DNA from: Mixta sp. Marseille-Q2659
GTDB lineage: Bacteria > Pseudomonadota > Gammaproteobacteria > Enterobacterales > Enterobacteriaceae
Assembly: GCF_940807255.1 (NCBI RefSeq)
Contig: NZ_CALNWY010000001.1
Location: forward strand, 310,001 to 374,000
Direction: 5' to 3'
Length of the DNA: 64,000 bases
A program made the position numbers and the translations under genes. Position 1 is the first letter of the stretch. Every line of letters starts with the position of its first letter. Positions 40,825-49,204 of the stretch are shown here, piece by piece. The notes under the pieces are model-generated. The model saw nothing but the letters and a program-made list of their open reading frames with translations. It searched no databases and was not told the origin of the DNA.

Positions 40825-42900
40825 ATGGATTTAACTCAACTTGAGAAGGACGCCAGCGCGGCCGGGATTGCTGCCAGCTATATCAATGCCAAAGGCGAGC
40901 CGGAGGCCATCGGCAACGAAACCCGGCAGCTGTTGCTGAAAGCGATGGGCTTTCCCAGAGCCGCCAGCACGACGCCGGTTCCCGCTGTTAAAGTTTTTAG
41001 CGGACGCCGTAAGCGCGCCATTGAGGTGAGCGGCCGCGGTCAGTTCAACTGGCTGTTGGAAACAGAAAACGGCAAGACATATCAGGGCGAGGCGCAAGGC
41101 GGGGAGACCTTTGCGCTGCCGCCGCGTTTACCGCAGGGCTACCATCAGCTCACCCTGAAACAGGGGAAAAAGCAGTGGGCCTGCCGGGTGATCATTGCGC
41201 CGCAGCGCTGCTATGAACCGCAGCCGCTACTGAATGGTGAGAAACTGTGGGGCGCCTGCGTGCAGCTTTATACGCTGCGCTCGGCGCGCAACTGGGGCAT
41301 CGGCGATTTCGGCGATTTAAGCGTGATGCTGGGGCAGTTGGCCGATCGCGGCGGCGATTTTATCGGTCTTAACCCGATTCATTCGCTTTATCCTGCCAGC
41401 CCGGAAAGCGCCAGTCCTTACAGTCCCTCTTCGCGGCGCTGGATGAATATCATCTATATCGACGTGGAGCGCGTGCCTGATTTCCAGCACAGCGAGGCGG
41501 CGCAGCGCTGGTGGAAAAAGAAGGAAACGCAGCGTCGGGTACAGGCGGCGCGTGATGCAGAGTGGGTCGATTATGGCGCGGTTAACCAGCTAAAAACAGA
41601 AGGGCTACGGCTGGCGTGGGCGCAGTTTGCAACCCGCGACGAACAGGATGAGACGCGCCGCCATTTTGAAGCCTTTATCGAGGCGGGCGGCAGCAGTCTA
41701 TACAGTCAGGCGGCCTATGACGCGCTGCATGCGGCGATGTTGCGCGAAAGCAGCGATCGCTGGGGCTGGCCCGCCTGGCCGGAAGAATATCGCCATGCGG
41801 AAAGCGCGGCGGTGCAGCAGTTCTGCCGCGAAAATGCGGAGGAAGTGCGCTTCTGGCTGTGGCTACAATGGCTGGCTAACCGCCAGTTTGACGAATGCTG
41901 GCAGGTTTGCCAGCAGCGCGGTATGTCGGTCGGCCTCTACCGCGATCTGGCAGTTGGCGTGGCGGAAGGCGGTTCGGAAACCTGGTGCGATCCCGATCTC
42001 TACTGCCTGAAAGCATCAGTCGGCGCGCCGCCGGATATTCTGGGGCCGCTGGGACAAAACTGGGGCCTGCCGCCGATGGATCCGCATGTAATGACGGCGC
42101 GCGCTTATCAACCGTTTATCGATATGCTGCGCGCAAATATGGCCAGCTGCGGCGCGTTGCGCATCGATCATGTGATGTCGATGCTGCGCCTGTGGTGGAT
42201 CCCGTATGGCATGACCGCCAACCACGGCGCCTATGTCTCCTATCCGGTGGACGATCTGCTGGCGATTCTGGCACTGGAAAGCCAGCGAAATCGCTGCATG
42301 GTGATCGGCGAGGATCTGGGAACGGTGCCGCAGGAAATTATCGGCAAGCTGCGTCGCAGCGGGATCTATTCCTGGAAGGTTCTCTACTTTGAGCAGGAGA
42401 GCGCCGACAGCTATCGCGCGCCGCAGCAATGGCCGCGGCAGTCAATGGCCAGCGCGACGACCCACGATTTGCCAACGCTGCGCGGCTTCTGGAGCGCGGG
42501 CGATTTGACGCTGGGCGAGGAGCTGGGACTCTATCCCGACAAGGTGGTGCTGAAAGGATTGTATGAAAACCGCGAGCGGCAGAAGCAGGCGTTGCTGAAA
42601 GCGCTGCACGAGCAGGGCTGCGTGCCGAAGAAGCTGGGCAAACGGGCCGCCACGCTGCCGATGTCGCCAGAGCTGAACCGCGGCATGCAGCGCTATATTG
42701 CCGAAAGCAACAGCGCGCTGCTCGGCCTGCAGCCGGAAGACTGGCTGGATATGGAAAAGCCGGTCAATGTGCCGGGTACGGTGGATCAATATCCTAACTG
42801 GCGGCGCAAACTAAGCCGCACGCTGGAAGAGATGTTCAGCGATGAACAGATTAACCGGCTGATTAAGGATCTTGACCAGCGGAGACGGGCACCAAACTGA
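40825..42900 (+). CDS. malQ: 4-alpha-glucanotransferase (amylomaltase) MalQ
   Basis: This GH77 enzyme disproportionates maltodextrins so that MalP can use them. The 691 residues are close to E. coli MalQ. An N-terminal extension of about 140 residues precedes the barrel. Visible motifs are GIGDFGDL, HSLYPASPESASPYSPSSRR, the nucleophile region LRIDHVMSMLRLWWIPYG, the acid/base region VIGEDLGTVP and the third acidic residue in TTHDLPTLRGFW. It lies 50 bp after malP. Confidence 0.95.
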   Translation: MDLTQLEKDASAAGIAASYINAKGEPEAIGNETRQLLLKAMGFPRAASTTPVPAVKVFSGRRKRAIEVSGRGQFNWLLETENGKTYQGEAQGGETFALPPRLPQGYHQLTLKQGKKQWACRVIIAPQRCYEPQPLLNGEKLWGACVQLYTLRSARNWGIGDFGDLSVMLGQLADRGGDFIGLNPIHSLYPASPESASPYSPSSRRWMNIIYIDVERVPDFQHSEAAQRWWKKKETQRRVQAARDAEWVDYGAVNQLKTEGLRLAWAQFATRDEQDETRRHFEAFIEAGGSSLYSQAAYDALHAAMLRESSDRWGWPAWPEEYRHAESAAVQQFCRENAEEVRFWLWLQWLANRQFDECWQVCQQRGMSVGLYRDLAVGVAEGGSETWCDPDLYCLKASVGAPPDILGPLGQNWGLPPMDPHVMTARAYQPFIDMLRANMASCGALRIDHVMSMLRLWWIPYGMTANHGAYVSYPVDDLLAILALESQRNRCMVIGEDLGTVPQEIIGKLRRSGIYSWKVLYFEQESADSYRAPQQWPRQSMASATTHDLPTLRGFWSAGDLTLGEELGLYPDKVVLKGLYENRERQKQALLKALHEQGCVPKKLGKRAATLPMSPELNRGMQRYIAESNSALLGLQPEDWLDMEKPVNVPGTVDQYPNWRRKLSRTLEEMFSDEQINRLIKDLDQRRRAPN

Positions 42901-42918
42901 ATATAGGTAACCATCAAG

Positions 42919-42947
42919 CCCGACCAGTCCGATAAAAGCTGGTCGGG
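42919..42947. terminator. Hairpin after malQ
   Basis: CCCGACCAG and CTGGTCGGG form a perfect 9-bp stem about 18 bases after the malQ stop, followed by a T-rich tail. It separates malQ from the convergent DUF943 gene. Confidence 0.7.
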
Positions 42948-43015
42948 TATATTTGTTGTGTTAAGTCAGGTTGCAGCGCTGACCTAATGCCAATGAACTA
43001 TCCTGATTTCAGCGC

Positions 43016-43477
43016 TTAAAATTCCCTTTTTAATTCGGTAATTCGGCCATCTGCAAACCGAATATAGGCAGAACTGCCAAAGGCGAATCGGGTGCTACCA
43101 TCACGATTGCGGCCAATTGTTAACAATATCTCTTTATCGATGCAGTTTTTAGGCGGCTTCATATCGTCAAAACAGAGCATATCGTTCTCATCCTCTTCCC
43201 GGTAGCCGGTGCCAAAGGCAAAAACAGTAAAGTTCGTTGGTCCTCCCGCCTCGCCAGAGGGAATATGATATTTTTCCCGGATAGCGTTCTGGTTTGTCAG
43301 CCACCAGTTAATCGCCGATGTGGCGGTAATGGGTAAGTGATCAACCAAAATTGCGGCAGAATATGTGCCGTGATGCGCATCAATAACGTTAACGCGTCGG
43401 TTATCCAGATAGAGATAAATGCCCACAGCAGCAACAATAAGCAGGGTTAAAATTTTAAGAGATGTTCTTTTACTCAT
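43016..43477 (-). CDS. DUF943 family membrane-anchored protein
   Basis: This 153-residue protein resembles the enterobacterial DUF943 family. One N-terminal membrane segment (about residues 8-24, LKILTLLIVAAVGIYLYL) is followed by a soluble domain with INWWLTNQNAIREKYHIP and MLCFDDMKPPKNCIDKEILLT. Function is unknown. The start overlaps the upstream DUF3289 stop by one base (TAATG), so the two are translationally coupled. Frequent A/T-rich codons compared with malQ and nfuA suggest acquired DNA. An immunity or accessory role toward its partner is possible but only an inference. Confidence 0.75.
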   Translation of the reverse strand: MSKRTSLKILTLLIVAAVGIYLYLDNRRVNVIDAHHGTYSAAILVDHLPITATSAINWWLTNQNAIREKYHIPSGEAGGPTNFTVFAFGTGYREEDENDMLCFDDMKPPKNCIDKEILLTIGRNRDGSTRFAFGSSAYIRFADGRITELKREF

Positions 43478-44342
43478 TAACGGCCTCCCTGGATTTCTAC
43501 CGTGGCTTCCATATTGGTGAAAAATGGGCGAAAGCCGAATTGATCAAAGCGCTGTAGAATAAACCATATCCTGAAAAACTGGAATTGATTGAATTTAATG
43601 TTTGTAATGTCGTTTACGTCCAGCCCAAAGTGATCCTGCCCTGTATAACGTATCTGCGCACGCCAGCCTTTCTCACTGATTTGCAGGCTTAATAAATCTA
43701 TACGTGTAGCATATACATCATGTATGGTAATACCTAGCCCATTGATTTTATCTAATATCATTGAGCTAAATTTTGGCAGGATCCTATAGCCGATTTCTTC
43801 AGTTATCGCAGGAAACGTTTCCGGAGGAACAGTGTTTCTCATATAATCAACACGCTGATTAATTATCTCCTGAATGGCAGTTAGGGTACTGTTTTTTGTC
43901 TTATCATTAATGATTTTTGCCTTATAAGCCGCGTTAAGCTGCATATCGGTAAATGGCGTACCGGTAGAGCGCTGGAAATGCTGAAGCATTCGATTAATCA
44001 AATACTTCCAGGGACCTACGCATGCAAAGGGCAATGAGGTAACCTGCATCTCTTCAAATAATAGCGTGGCGCACTGTTGCGCACTGTTGCGCACTGTTGC
44101 GCACTGAGCGTGCTGCTGCGTCGGTTATCGCCATATGCGCCGAAAAATCGCGAATGAGGATTAGCAAAAGCCGTTAGACGGGTCATTGTCCAGGGATCGA
44201 TTACATTAGAGATATTGCTAAGCCTGAACTCTTTTTTAAGACATGCAGCACTCATATCGCCATACCGCATATCATCCGTCCCATAGTCGTTAAATCGATG
44301 TTCTGTAGCATAAAGCTTTTGCGGGAAGGTAATTTTAACCAT
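43477..44342 (-). pseudogene. DUF3289 family protein, frame broken by a 10-nt tandem repeat
   Basis: The 5' part (from ATG 44342, preceded by AAGGAA) encodes the DUF3289-like start with RFNDYGTDDMRYGDMS and VIDPWTMTRLTAFANPHSRFF. The 3' part, in another frame, encodes GLGITIHDVYATRIDLL, YTGQDHFGLDVNDI and RIWFILQRFDQFGFRPFFTN. The join falls in four copies (3.8) of GCGCACTGTT at 44069-44106. Removing two units gives an uninterrupted 281-residue protein reading SAQQCATLLFEEM across the junction; adding one unit also restores the frame. It may be a switch-off allele, a decayed gene or an assembly artefact. Function of the family is unknown to me. Confidence 0.82.
44069..44106. repeat. Decanucleotide tandem repeat (GCGCACTGTT, 3.8 copies)
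   Basis: Three perfect 10-nt units plus eight further bases follow each other inside the DUF3289 coding region. Because 10 is not a multiple of three, gain or loss of a unit changes the reading frame downstream. Confidence 0.95.
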
Positions 44343-44800
44343 GTCACTAATTCCTTGTGGATATTGTTCCCTGACTCTTTCAGCTGAACTTTTATTTAAA
44401 AAATCATAGCTATTGAATAATAGCGAGCAATGAATTTTTAAACAACTCTGCAAAAATATAAATATAAAGCAAGTGTCGTAAAATATATTCTGACTCAGCA
44501 ATATCCGCTGTTATTCTACTTTAAATAGAGCTGCGGAGATTTTTTCTTACTTAATGTCATTATAATTGGGAAGGAGTTTGTTTTATTTTTATATAGTTTA
44601 TTATTTATGAATTAATAGCTGGAGGCTTTACCCAAAGCGTGGCTAATCGTTAGCGTAACAGAATATTATTATTTCCTTTAGCTGATGGCTTTTATTTGCC
44701 AACAGAAAGGCGACCCGTAAGTCGCCTTTCAGCATTTTGCGCATTTCTGAATTAGTCAGAAAATGCGCGCTTATTGTCAGCGGAGCCGCCAGGCCCACGC
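44343..44800. other. AT-rich intergenic region with nfuA terminator hairpin
   Basis: This 458-bp stretch is markedly AT-rich, especially 44380-44640, compared with the surrounding genes. It should hold the promoter of the DUF3289-DUF943 pair. An upstream in-frame extension of the DUF3289 frame to 44501 looks non-coding. A perfect hairpin AAAGGCGAC/GTCGCCTTT at 44706-44729 lies beyond the nfuA stop and probably ends the nfuA transcript. No other gene is seen. Confidence 0.6.
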
Positions 44801-45376
44801 TTAATAATAAGAATGTTCGCCGCGCTGATGTTCGGTCAGATCGCGTACGCCTTTCAGCTCAGGGAAAGCGGCCAGCAGCTCTTTTTCAATCCCTTCTTTC
44901 AGCGTAACGTCGACCATCGAACAGCCGTTACAGCCGCCGCCGAATTGCAGGATCGCATAACCTTCATCGGTGATTTCCATCAGCGTGACGCGGCCACCGT
45001 GACCGGCCAGCTGCGGGTTGATCTGCGCCTGTAACAGGTATTCAACGCGTTCTAGCAGCGGCGCGTCGTCAGCCACCTTACGCATTTTGGCGTTAGGCGC
45101 TTTCAGCGTCAGCTGTGAGCCAAGATTATCGGTAACGAAATCGATCTCGGCATCTTCCAGATAAGGCGCGCTCAGCTCATCCACATAGGCGGAAAGCTTT
45201 TCAAACTTCAGTTCGGTATCGCTTGGCTCCACCGCATCCGGCGGGCAGTAAGAGACGCCACATTCGGCAGTTGGCGTGCCCGGATTAATCACGAACACGC
45301 GGATTTGAGTGCCTTCTTCCTGATTTGAAAGCAGTTTTGCAAAATGCTCCTGGGCGGCATCGGTAATTCGGATCAT
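44801..45376 (-). CDS. nfuA: Fe/S biogenesis protein NfuA
   Basis: This is a [4Fe-4S] cluster carrier that delivers clusters to apo-proteins and protects during iron limitation and oxidative stress. The 191 residues equal E. coli NfuA. A degenerate A-type domain (residues 1-95) precedes the Nfu domain, which holds the cluster ligands C149 and C152 in [13 protein letters not shown] good IscR type-2 site lies just upstream. It is followed by gntX on the same strand, whose end is 58 bp before nfuA's start. Confidence 0.96.
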   Translation of the reverse strand: MIRITDAAQEHFAKLLSNQEEGTQIRVFVINPGTPTAECGVSYCPPDAVEPSDTELKFEKLSAYVDELSAPYLEDAEIDFVTDNLGSQLTLKAPNAKMRKVADDAPLLERVEYLLQAQINPQLAGHGGRVTLMEITDEGYAILQFGGGCNGCSMVDVTLKEGIEKELLAAFPELKGVRDLTEHQRGEHSYY

Positions 45377-45387
45377 GGCAGTTGCTC

Positions 45388-45413
45388 AATAGTTGACTAA
45401 TTTAGTTGGTTAT
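45388..45413. promoter_or_regulatory. IscR type-2 binding site upstream of nfuA
   Basis: These 26 bases match 23 of 26 positions of the type-2 IscR consensus, including the central GACT-AATTT-AGT core (TTGACTAATTTAGTTGGTTA). The site lies 11-37 bp before the nfuA ATG and overlaps the probable promoter, which suggests repression. E. coli nfuA is a known IscR target. Confidence 0.75.
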
Positions 45414-45434
45414 AATACGCCCATCGCCGACGCT

Positions 45435-46118
45435 CTACAAGGTACGGCAAAGGCACCAAATCTGGACGCTGGCCGCGCCAGCGCGCATCAGCAGGCGACT
45501 GATTTCCGCCGCCGTGCTGCCGGTGGTGACCACATCATCGATCAGCACGATGTGGCGATCCTGTACGGGAATTTCAAGCTGAAAGGCATCGCGCAGGTTT
45601 CTCTTGCGGGCGCGTGCATTAAGCTGGTGCTGAACGCGAACGGCACGACGGCGCGTTAATCCTTGCGGACGATAATCGCAGCCCAGCCAGCGCGCCAGCG
45701 GCTGCGCCAGCAGATCGACCTGATTAAATCCCCGGCGCCAGGCGCGTTGATGATGCAACGGAACCGCCAGCAGTAAATCAGGACGCGACAGGCCGCGCTC
45801 TCGCCTGACCGCCAGCCAGCTTAGCAAAATCAGCCGCGCCAGCATCACAGAGAGTGCGGTTATGCCGGAGAATTTATGGCGCGCAATGAGCAGGCTGAGC
45901 GGCGGGCAATAATGGCTGACGGCGATCAGCCGTTGCCACGGCGGGGGACGACGCAAACAGTGACCGCAGGGAAGCAGCGGATCGCCTGCGGGCAAGCCGC
46001 AGCGCGGGCAGCACGGCGGCAGCGGCGGCAAGGCGCGCAGGCAGTAGCTGCATAGCCCGTGTACAGGCATTTTCAGCGGCATCTGGCATAGCCAACAGCC
46101 TCCCTGCATTGGTAGCAT
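45435..46118 (-). CDS. gntX: ComF-family phosphoribosyltransferase-like protein GntX
   Basis: This protein of 227 residues belongs to the ComF/GntX family. An N-terminal zinc-finger-like part has CWLCQMP, CSYC, CPRCGLP and CGHC. The C-terminal half carries the PRPP-binding signature VLIDDVVTTGSTAAEI near residue 190, plus RRGFNQVDLLAQPLARWL. Related proteins are needed for use of DNA or gluconate, but the exact reaction is not known. It is divergent from bioH, as in E. coli. Confidence 0.92.
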   Translation of the reverse strand: MLPMQGGCWLCQMPLKMPVHGLCSYCLRALPPLPPCCPRCGLPAGDPLLPCGHCLRRPPPWQRLIAVSHYCPPLSLLIARHKFSGITALSVMLARLILLSWLAVRRERGLSRPDLLLAVPLHHQRAWRRGFNQVDLLAQPLARWLGCDYRPQGLTRRRAVRVQHQLNARARKRNLRDAFQLEIPVQDRHIVLIDDVVTTGSTAAEISRLLMRAGAASVQIWCLCRTL

Positions 46119-46157
46119 AGCGACCTCCTTAATTTAGCGACAATGAGACAATAACTG

Positions 46158-46931
46158 ATGGCGCAGCTTTACTGGCACACTACCGGCACCGGCAATCGCG
46201 ATCTTGTGCTGCTACACGGATGGGGACTGAACGCGGAAGTCTGGCGTTGCATTATGGCGCCGCTCAGCGCACATTTTCGCCTGCACGTTGTGGATCTGCC
46301 GGGCTTTGGCCGCAGTCAGGGATTCGGCGCGTTAACGCTGGATGAAATGGTTGAGGCTTTGCTGCCGCAGCTGCCGGAACAGGCGATTTACCTCGGCTGG
46401 TCTCTGGGCGGATTAGTGGCCAGCCGTCTGGCGCTGCGCTGGCCGCAGCGCGTTACCGGTCTGATTACCGTCGCCTCTTCGCCCTGTTTCACCGCCAATG
46501 CGGAAAACTGGCCGGGCATTAAGCCGGAGACGTTGGCCGGTTTCCAGCAGCAGCTGAGCCACGATTATCAGCGTACCGTCGAGCGGTTTCTGGCGTTGCA
46601 AACGTTAGGGACGCCCAGCGCCAGGCAGGATGCGCGCGCGCTAAAAGAGGTGGTGCTGTCGCAGCCGATGCCGCCGGTTGACGTGTTGGCCGGCGGGCTG
46701 GAGATATTACGCAGCGTTGATTTACGCGAGGAGATGGAAACGCTTGAGGTGCCGTTGCTGCGCATTTATGGCTATCTCGACGGCCTGGTGCCGCGCAACG
46801 TCGCCGCACTGCTCGATCGGCGCTGGCCCGCAAGTGCTTCGCTGGTAATGGAAAAAGCGGCGCACGCGCCTTTTATTTCGCATCCGCAGGATTTTTGCGC
46901 AGCGGTAACGCAGTTCAGCGCTTCAGTTTAA
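46158..46931 (+). CDS. bioH: Pimeloyl-ACP methyl ester carboxylesterase BioH
   Basis: This esterase removes the methyl group from pimeloyl-ACP methyl ester, ending the BioC-BioH route to the biotin precursor. It is an alpha/beta hydrolase of 257 residues. The catalytic triad is S82 in [12 protein letters not shown]208 in [10 protein letters not shown] and H236 in [11 protein letters not shown], with [13 protein letters not shown] at the N-terminus. It is a single gene divergent from gntX. Confidence 0.95.
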   Translation: MAQLYWHTTGTGNRDLVLLHGWGLNAEVWRCIMAPLSAHFRLHVVDLPGFGRSQGFGALTLDEMVEALLPQLPEQAIYLGWSLGGLVASRLALRWPQRVTGLITVASSPCFTANAENWPGIKPETLAGFQQQLSHDYQRTVERFLALQTLGTPSARQDARALKEVVLSQPMPPVDVLAGGLEILRSVDLREEMETLEVPLLRIYGYLDGLVPRNVAALLDRRWPASASLVMEKAAHAPFISHPQDFCAAVTQFSASV

Positions 46932-47106
46932 GAAACTTTATCCCTTTAGCTGGCAAAATATCACCGGGCGTTAATACTTGAAGCTGAGCAAGGCCGCTGA
47001 TTATGACTGATAACGTCTGCCAGGGAGCAGGGCGCTATTCTCCCTATTTCATTCTATTCATTCGGCGGTCCTGAGTTTTTCCGTTAACTTAAGACGAAGG
47101 TGAACT

Positions 47107-47376
47107 ATGAATATGATTAAAGCTGCGGTTGTAACTTGTCTGTTGGGTGGACTCTCATTTTCCGCGCTGGCGGCGCAGGAAGTGACGAAAGAAGACGTGC
47201 AGAAAATGAATCTGGAAAAAATCGGCACGGTGAATACCACGGCGGAAACCACCTCGCCGATGGATGCTAAACGTGAACTGTCAAAAATGGCGGACGAGAA
47301 AGGCGGCAAATATTTTCTGGTTATCGCCGGACGTGAGCATGGCAAGTTCAGCGCCACGGCTGACGTCTACAAGTAA
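47107..47376 (+). CDS. DUF1471 (YdgH/BhsA/McbA-like) periplasmic protein
   Basis: This small protein of 89 residues has a signal peptide (cleaved after about residue 22, SFSALA) and one DUF1471 domain with the pattern KIGTVNTTAETTSPMDAKRELSKMADEKGGKYFLVIAG. E. coli has several such stress-induced proteins (BhsA, McbA, YhcN) linked to biofilm and stress responses; this one cannot be assigned to a named member. A second ATG two codons on is an alternative start. It is not present at this locus in E. coli. Confidence 0.85.
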   Translation: MNMIKAAVVTCLLGGLSFSALAAQEVTKEDVQKMNLEKIGTVNTTAETTSPMDAKRELSKMADEKGGKYFLVIAGREHGKFSATADVYK

Positions 47377-47432
47377 TGCTTTAGCAGGCATATGCGTTAT
47401 GCCTGCTTATCCTTTTCTGCGCCTGAATTGTT

Positions 47433-49121
47433 TTATCCCTTCAGCCATAAATAGTGCCAGGGCGGCAACGTGACCGGCTGAGCGCCATCAATCAACTTCT
47501 GTTCGATAATATCCCGATACTTCTTCCCATCCGGCAGCGTGGCATTGACGCTTTTATCGCTCAGATTAAACACACACAGCAAACTGTTCTCTCCATCCGC
47601 CGAATAGCGCCGCATCATCAGCAGCGTATTTTCGCTATCAAGGATCGCCATTGGGTTATCGGGATGGAAGGCGGGCTGACGCGTGCGCAGTTGGATAAGC
47701 GCGCTGAGACGGTTAAAGACCTGCTGGCGCAGGTAGTCGCCGCCCGACAGCGCTTTTTCTATTGCTGAGAGGGCATATTTTTCGCGGTTGATGGCGCGGT
47801 TATGACCAGCCACTCTGACGCCTTCCCGATCGTTGCGTGAGCCGAGAATGCTCTGGATGTAGATGGCGGGCACGCCGGGAAAGGCGAGCAGAATCGCGTG
47901 CGCCAGCATAAAACGTCGGATACGCGTGTCATCGTCATCGTCCTGCTTGTTCAGCGCATCCATATAGGTGACGTTGATTTCATACGGGCTGGTGGTGCCG
48001 TCCGGGTTATTTTTGTAGGAGATCAGAGCGCCTTCCAGCGCCAAATCGCGCACCAGCGAAACAATCTCTACTTCCGGCAGAATGCCGCGCGCCGGGTTAA
48101 GGCCGATACCATCGTGCGAGGCGAGAAAATTAAAAAAGGTTGTCGTGCCGTCGCCCAGATCGAGACCGGCGGCCCACTGACGCAGCGCGCGCGCCGAGCC
48201 GTTATGAATGGCGTGCAGCACCAGCGGCGGCAGCGAAAACTGGTAAACCATCTGCGCCTCATCCTGGCCGTTGCCAAAATAGCTGATATTGTCCTGATGC
48301 GGCACGTTGGTTTCGGTAATGATCACCGTACCTGGCGCTACCACATCGGCAATGGCGCGGAACAGTTTCACCAGCAGATGGGTATTTTCCAAGTGAATAC
48401 AGCGGGTGCCGGGCGTTTTCCACATATAGCCGACCGCATCCAGCCGGACATAATCAGCCCCTTTTTTCAGGTATTCCAGCAGCACGTCAATCATGCGGAT
48501 CAGCACTTCCGGGCTGGCAAAATTGAGGTCGATCTGATCGGCGCTAAAGGTGGTCCAGATATAGTGCGTTTCGCCGTTCGCCTTGACGAAAGGCGTCAGC
48601 AGCGGTGACGTGCGCGGACGGGTAACGCCGCTTAAATCGGTGCCGGGCGGCATACTGATAAAGAAATCGTCCCAGCCGGGATCGCAGGCCAGATAATGCT
48701 TAAACCAGGCGCTGTGCGAAGAGATATGGTTACAGACAAAATCGAACATCAAACGCGTATGGGTATGCAGTTCGGCCACGTTGCGCCACTCGCCGCATAT
48801 CGGATTGACCTGATGATAGTCAATCACCGAAAAACCATCGTCGGAAGACCAGGGAAAGAAAGGCAGCAGATGCACCAGATTAAATGTGGATTCCAAATGC
48901 TGCTGGTAAAAACGCGAAAAGGTCGCCAACGTTGGCGCTTCCGGCTCGCGAAACTGATCGGCATAGGTGATCAGCACCACGTCTTTTTCATCCCAGTGCG
49001 GCTTACGCGGCTTTTTTATAGCATCACGGGCGGCGCGAATGTGTGACAGCAGGCGTTCCCGCGCAGCCATCGGAAAGGAATTCAGGTAGATCTTATCGAT
49101 TAAGTTATTGATAATATCCAT
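47433..49121 (-). CDS. GH13 sucrose phosphorylase-like enzyme, probable glucosylglycerate phosphorylase
   Basis: This 562-residue protein is a GH13 subfamily 18 sugar phosphorylase, strongly resembling E. coli YcjM, which phosphorolyses glucosylglycerate to glucose-1-phosphate and glycerate. The catalytic nucleophile is D228 in YVRLDAVGY, the acid/base E270 in IITETNVPH and the third acidic residue D337 in LASHDGIGL. YADQF and PFFPWSSDDGFSVIDYHQV are family markers. No sugar transporter or regulator like the ycj cluster lies next to it; it sits alone between a DUF1471 gene and feoB. Acceptor specificity (glycerate, fructose or glycerol) cannot be read with certainty, so no symbol is given. 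Confidence 0.85.
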   Translation of the reverse strand: MDIINNLIDKIYLNSFPMAARERLLSHIRAARDAIKKPRKPHWDEKDVVLITYADQFREPEAPTLATFSRFYQQHLESTFNLVHLLPFFPWSSDDGFSVIDYHQVNPICGEWRNVAELHTHTRLMFDFVCNHISSHSAWFKHYLACDPGWDDFFISMPPGTDLSGVTRPRTSPLLTPFVKANGETHYIWTTFSADQIDLNFASPEVLIRMIDVLLEYLKKGADYVRLDAVGYMWKTPGTRCIHLENTHLLVKLFRAIADVVAPGTVIITETNVPHQDNISYFGNGQDEAQMVYQFSLPPLVLHAIHNGSARALRQWAAGLDLGDGTTTFFNFLASHDGIGLNPARGILPEVEIVSLVRDLALEGALISYKNNPDGTTSPYEINVTYMDALNKQDDDDDTRIRRFMLAHAILLAFPGVPAIYIQSILGSRNDREGVRVAGHNRAINREKYALSAIEKALSGGDYLRQQVFNRLSALIQLRTRQPAFHPDNPMAILDSENTLLMMRRYSADGENSLLCVFNLSDKSVNATLPDGKKYRDIIEQKLIDGAQPVTLPPWHYLWLKG

Positions 49122-49204
49122 GTTTACCCGGCGGGCTACAGCGTTAAGTTCGCAAAGGCGTTAGATTTTACTGTAGACCGCCGGGCTAAAATCGCAACCG
49201 CTGA

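Noticed and set aside
44016-44501. A separate 161-codon gene upstream of the DUF3289 frame
   Set aside because: Its C-terminal end is a frameshift product of the repeat and its first 53 codons are AT-rich with no family likeness; it is the 5' half of one broken gene starting at 44342.
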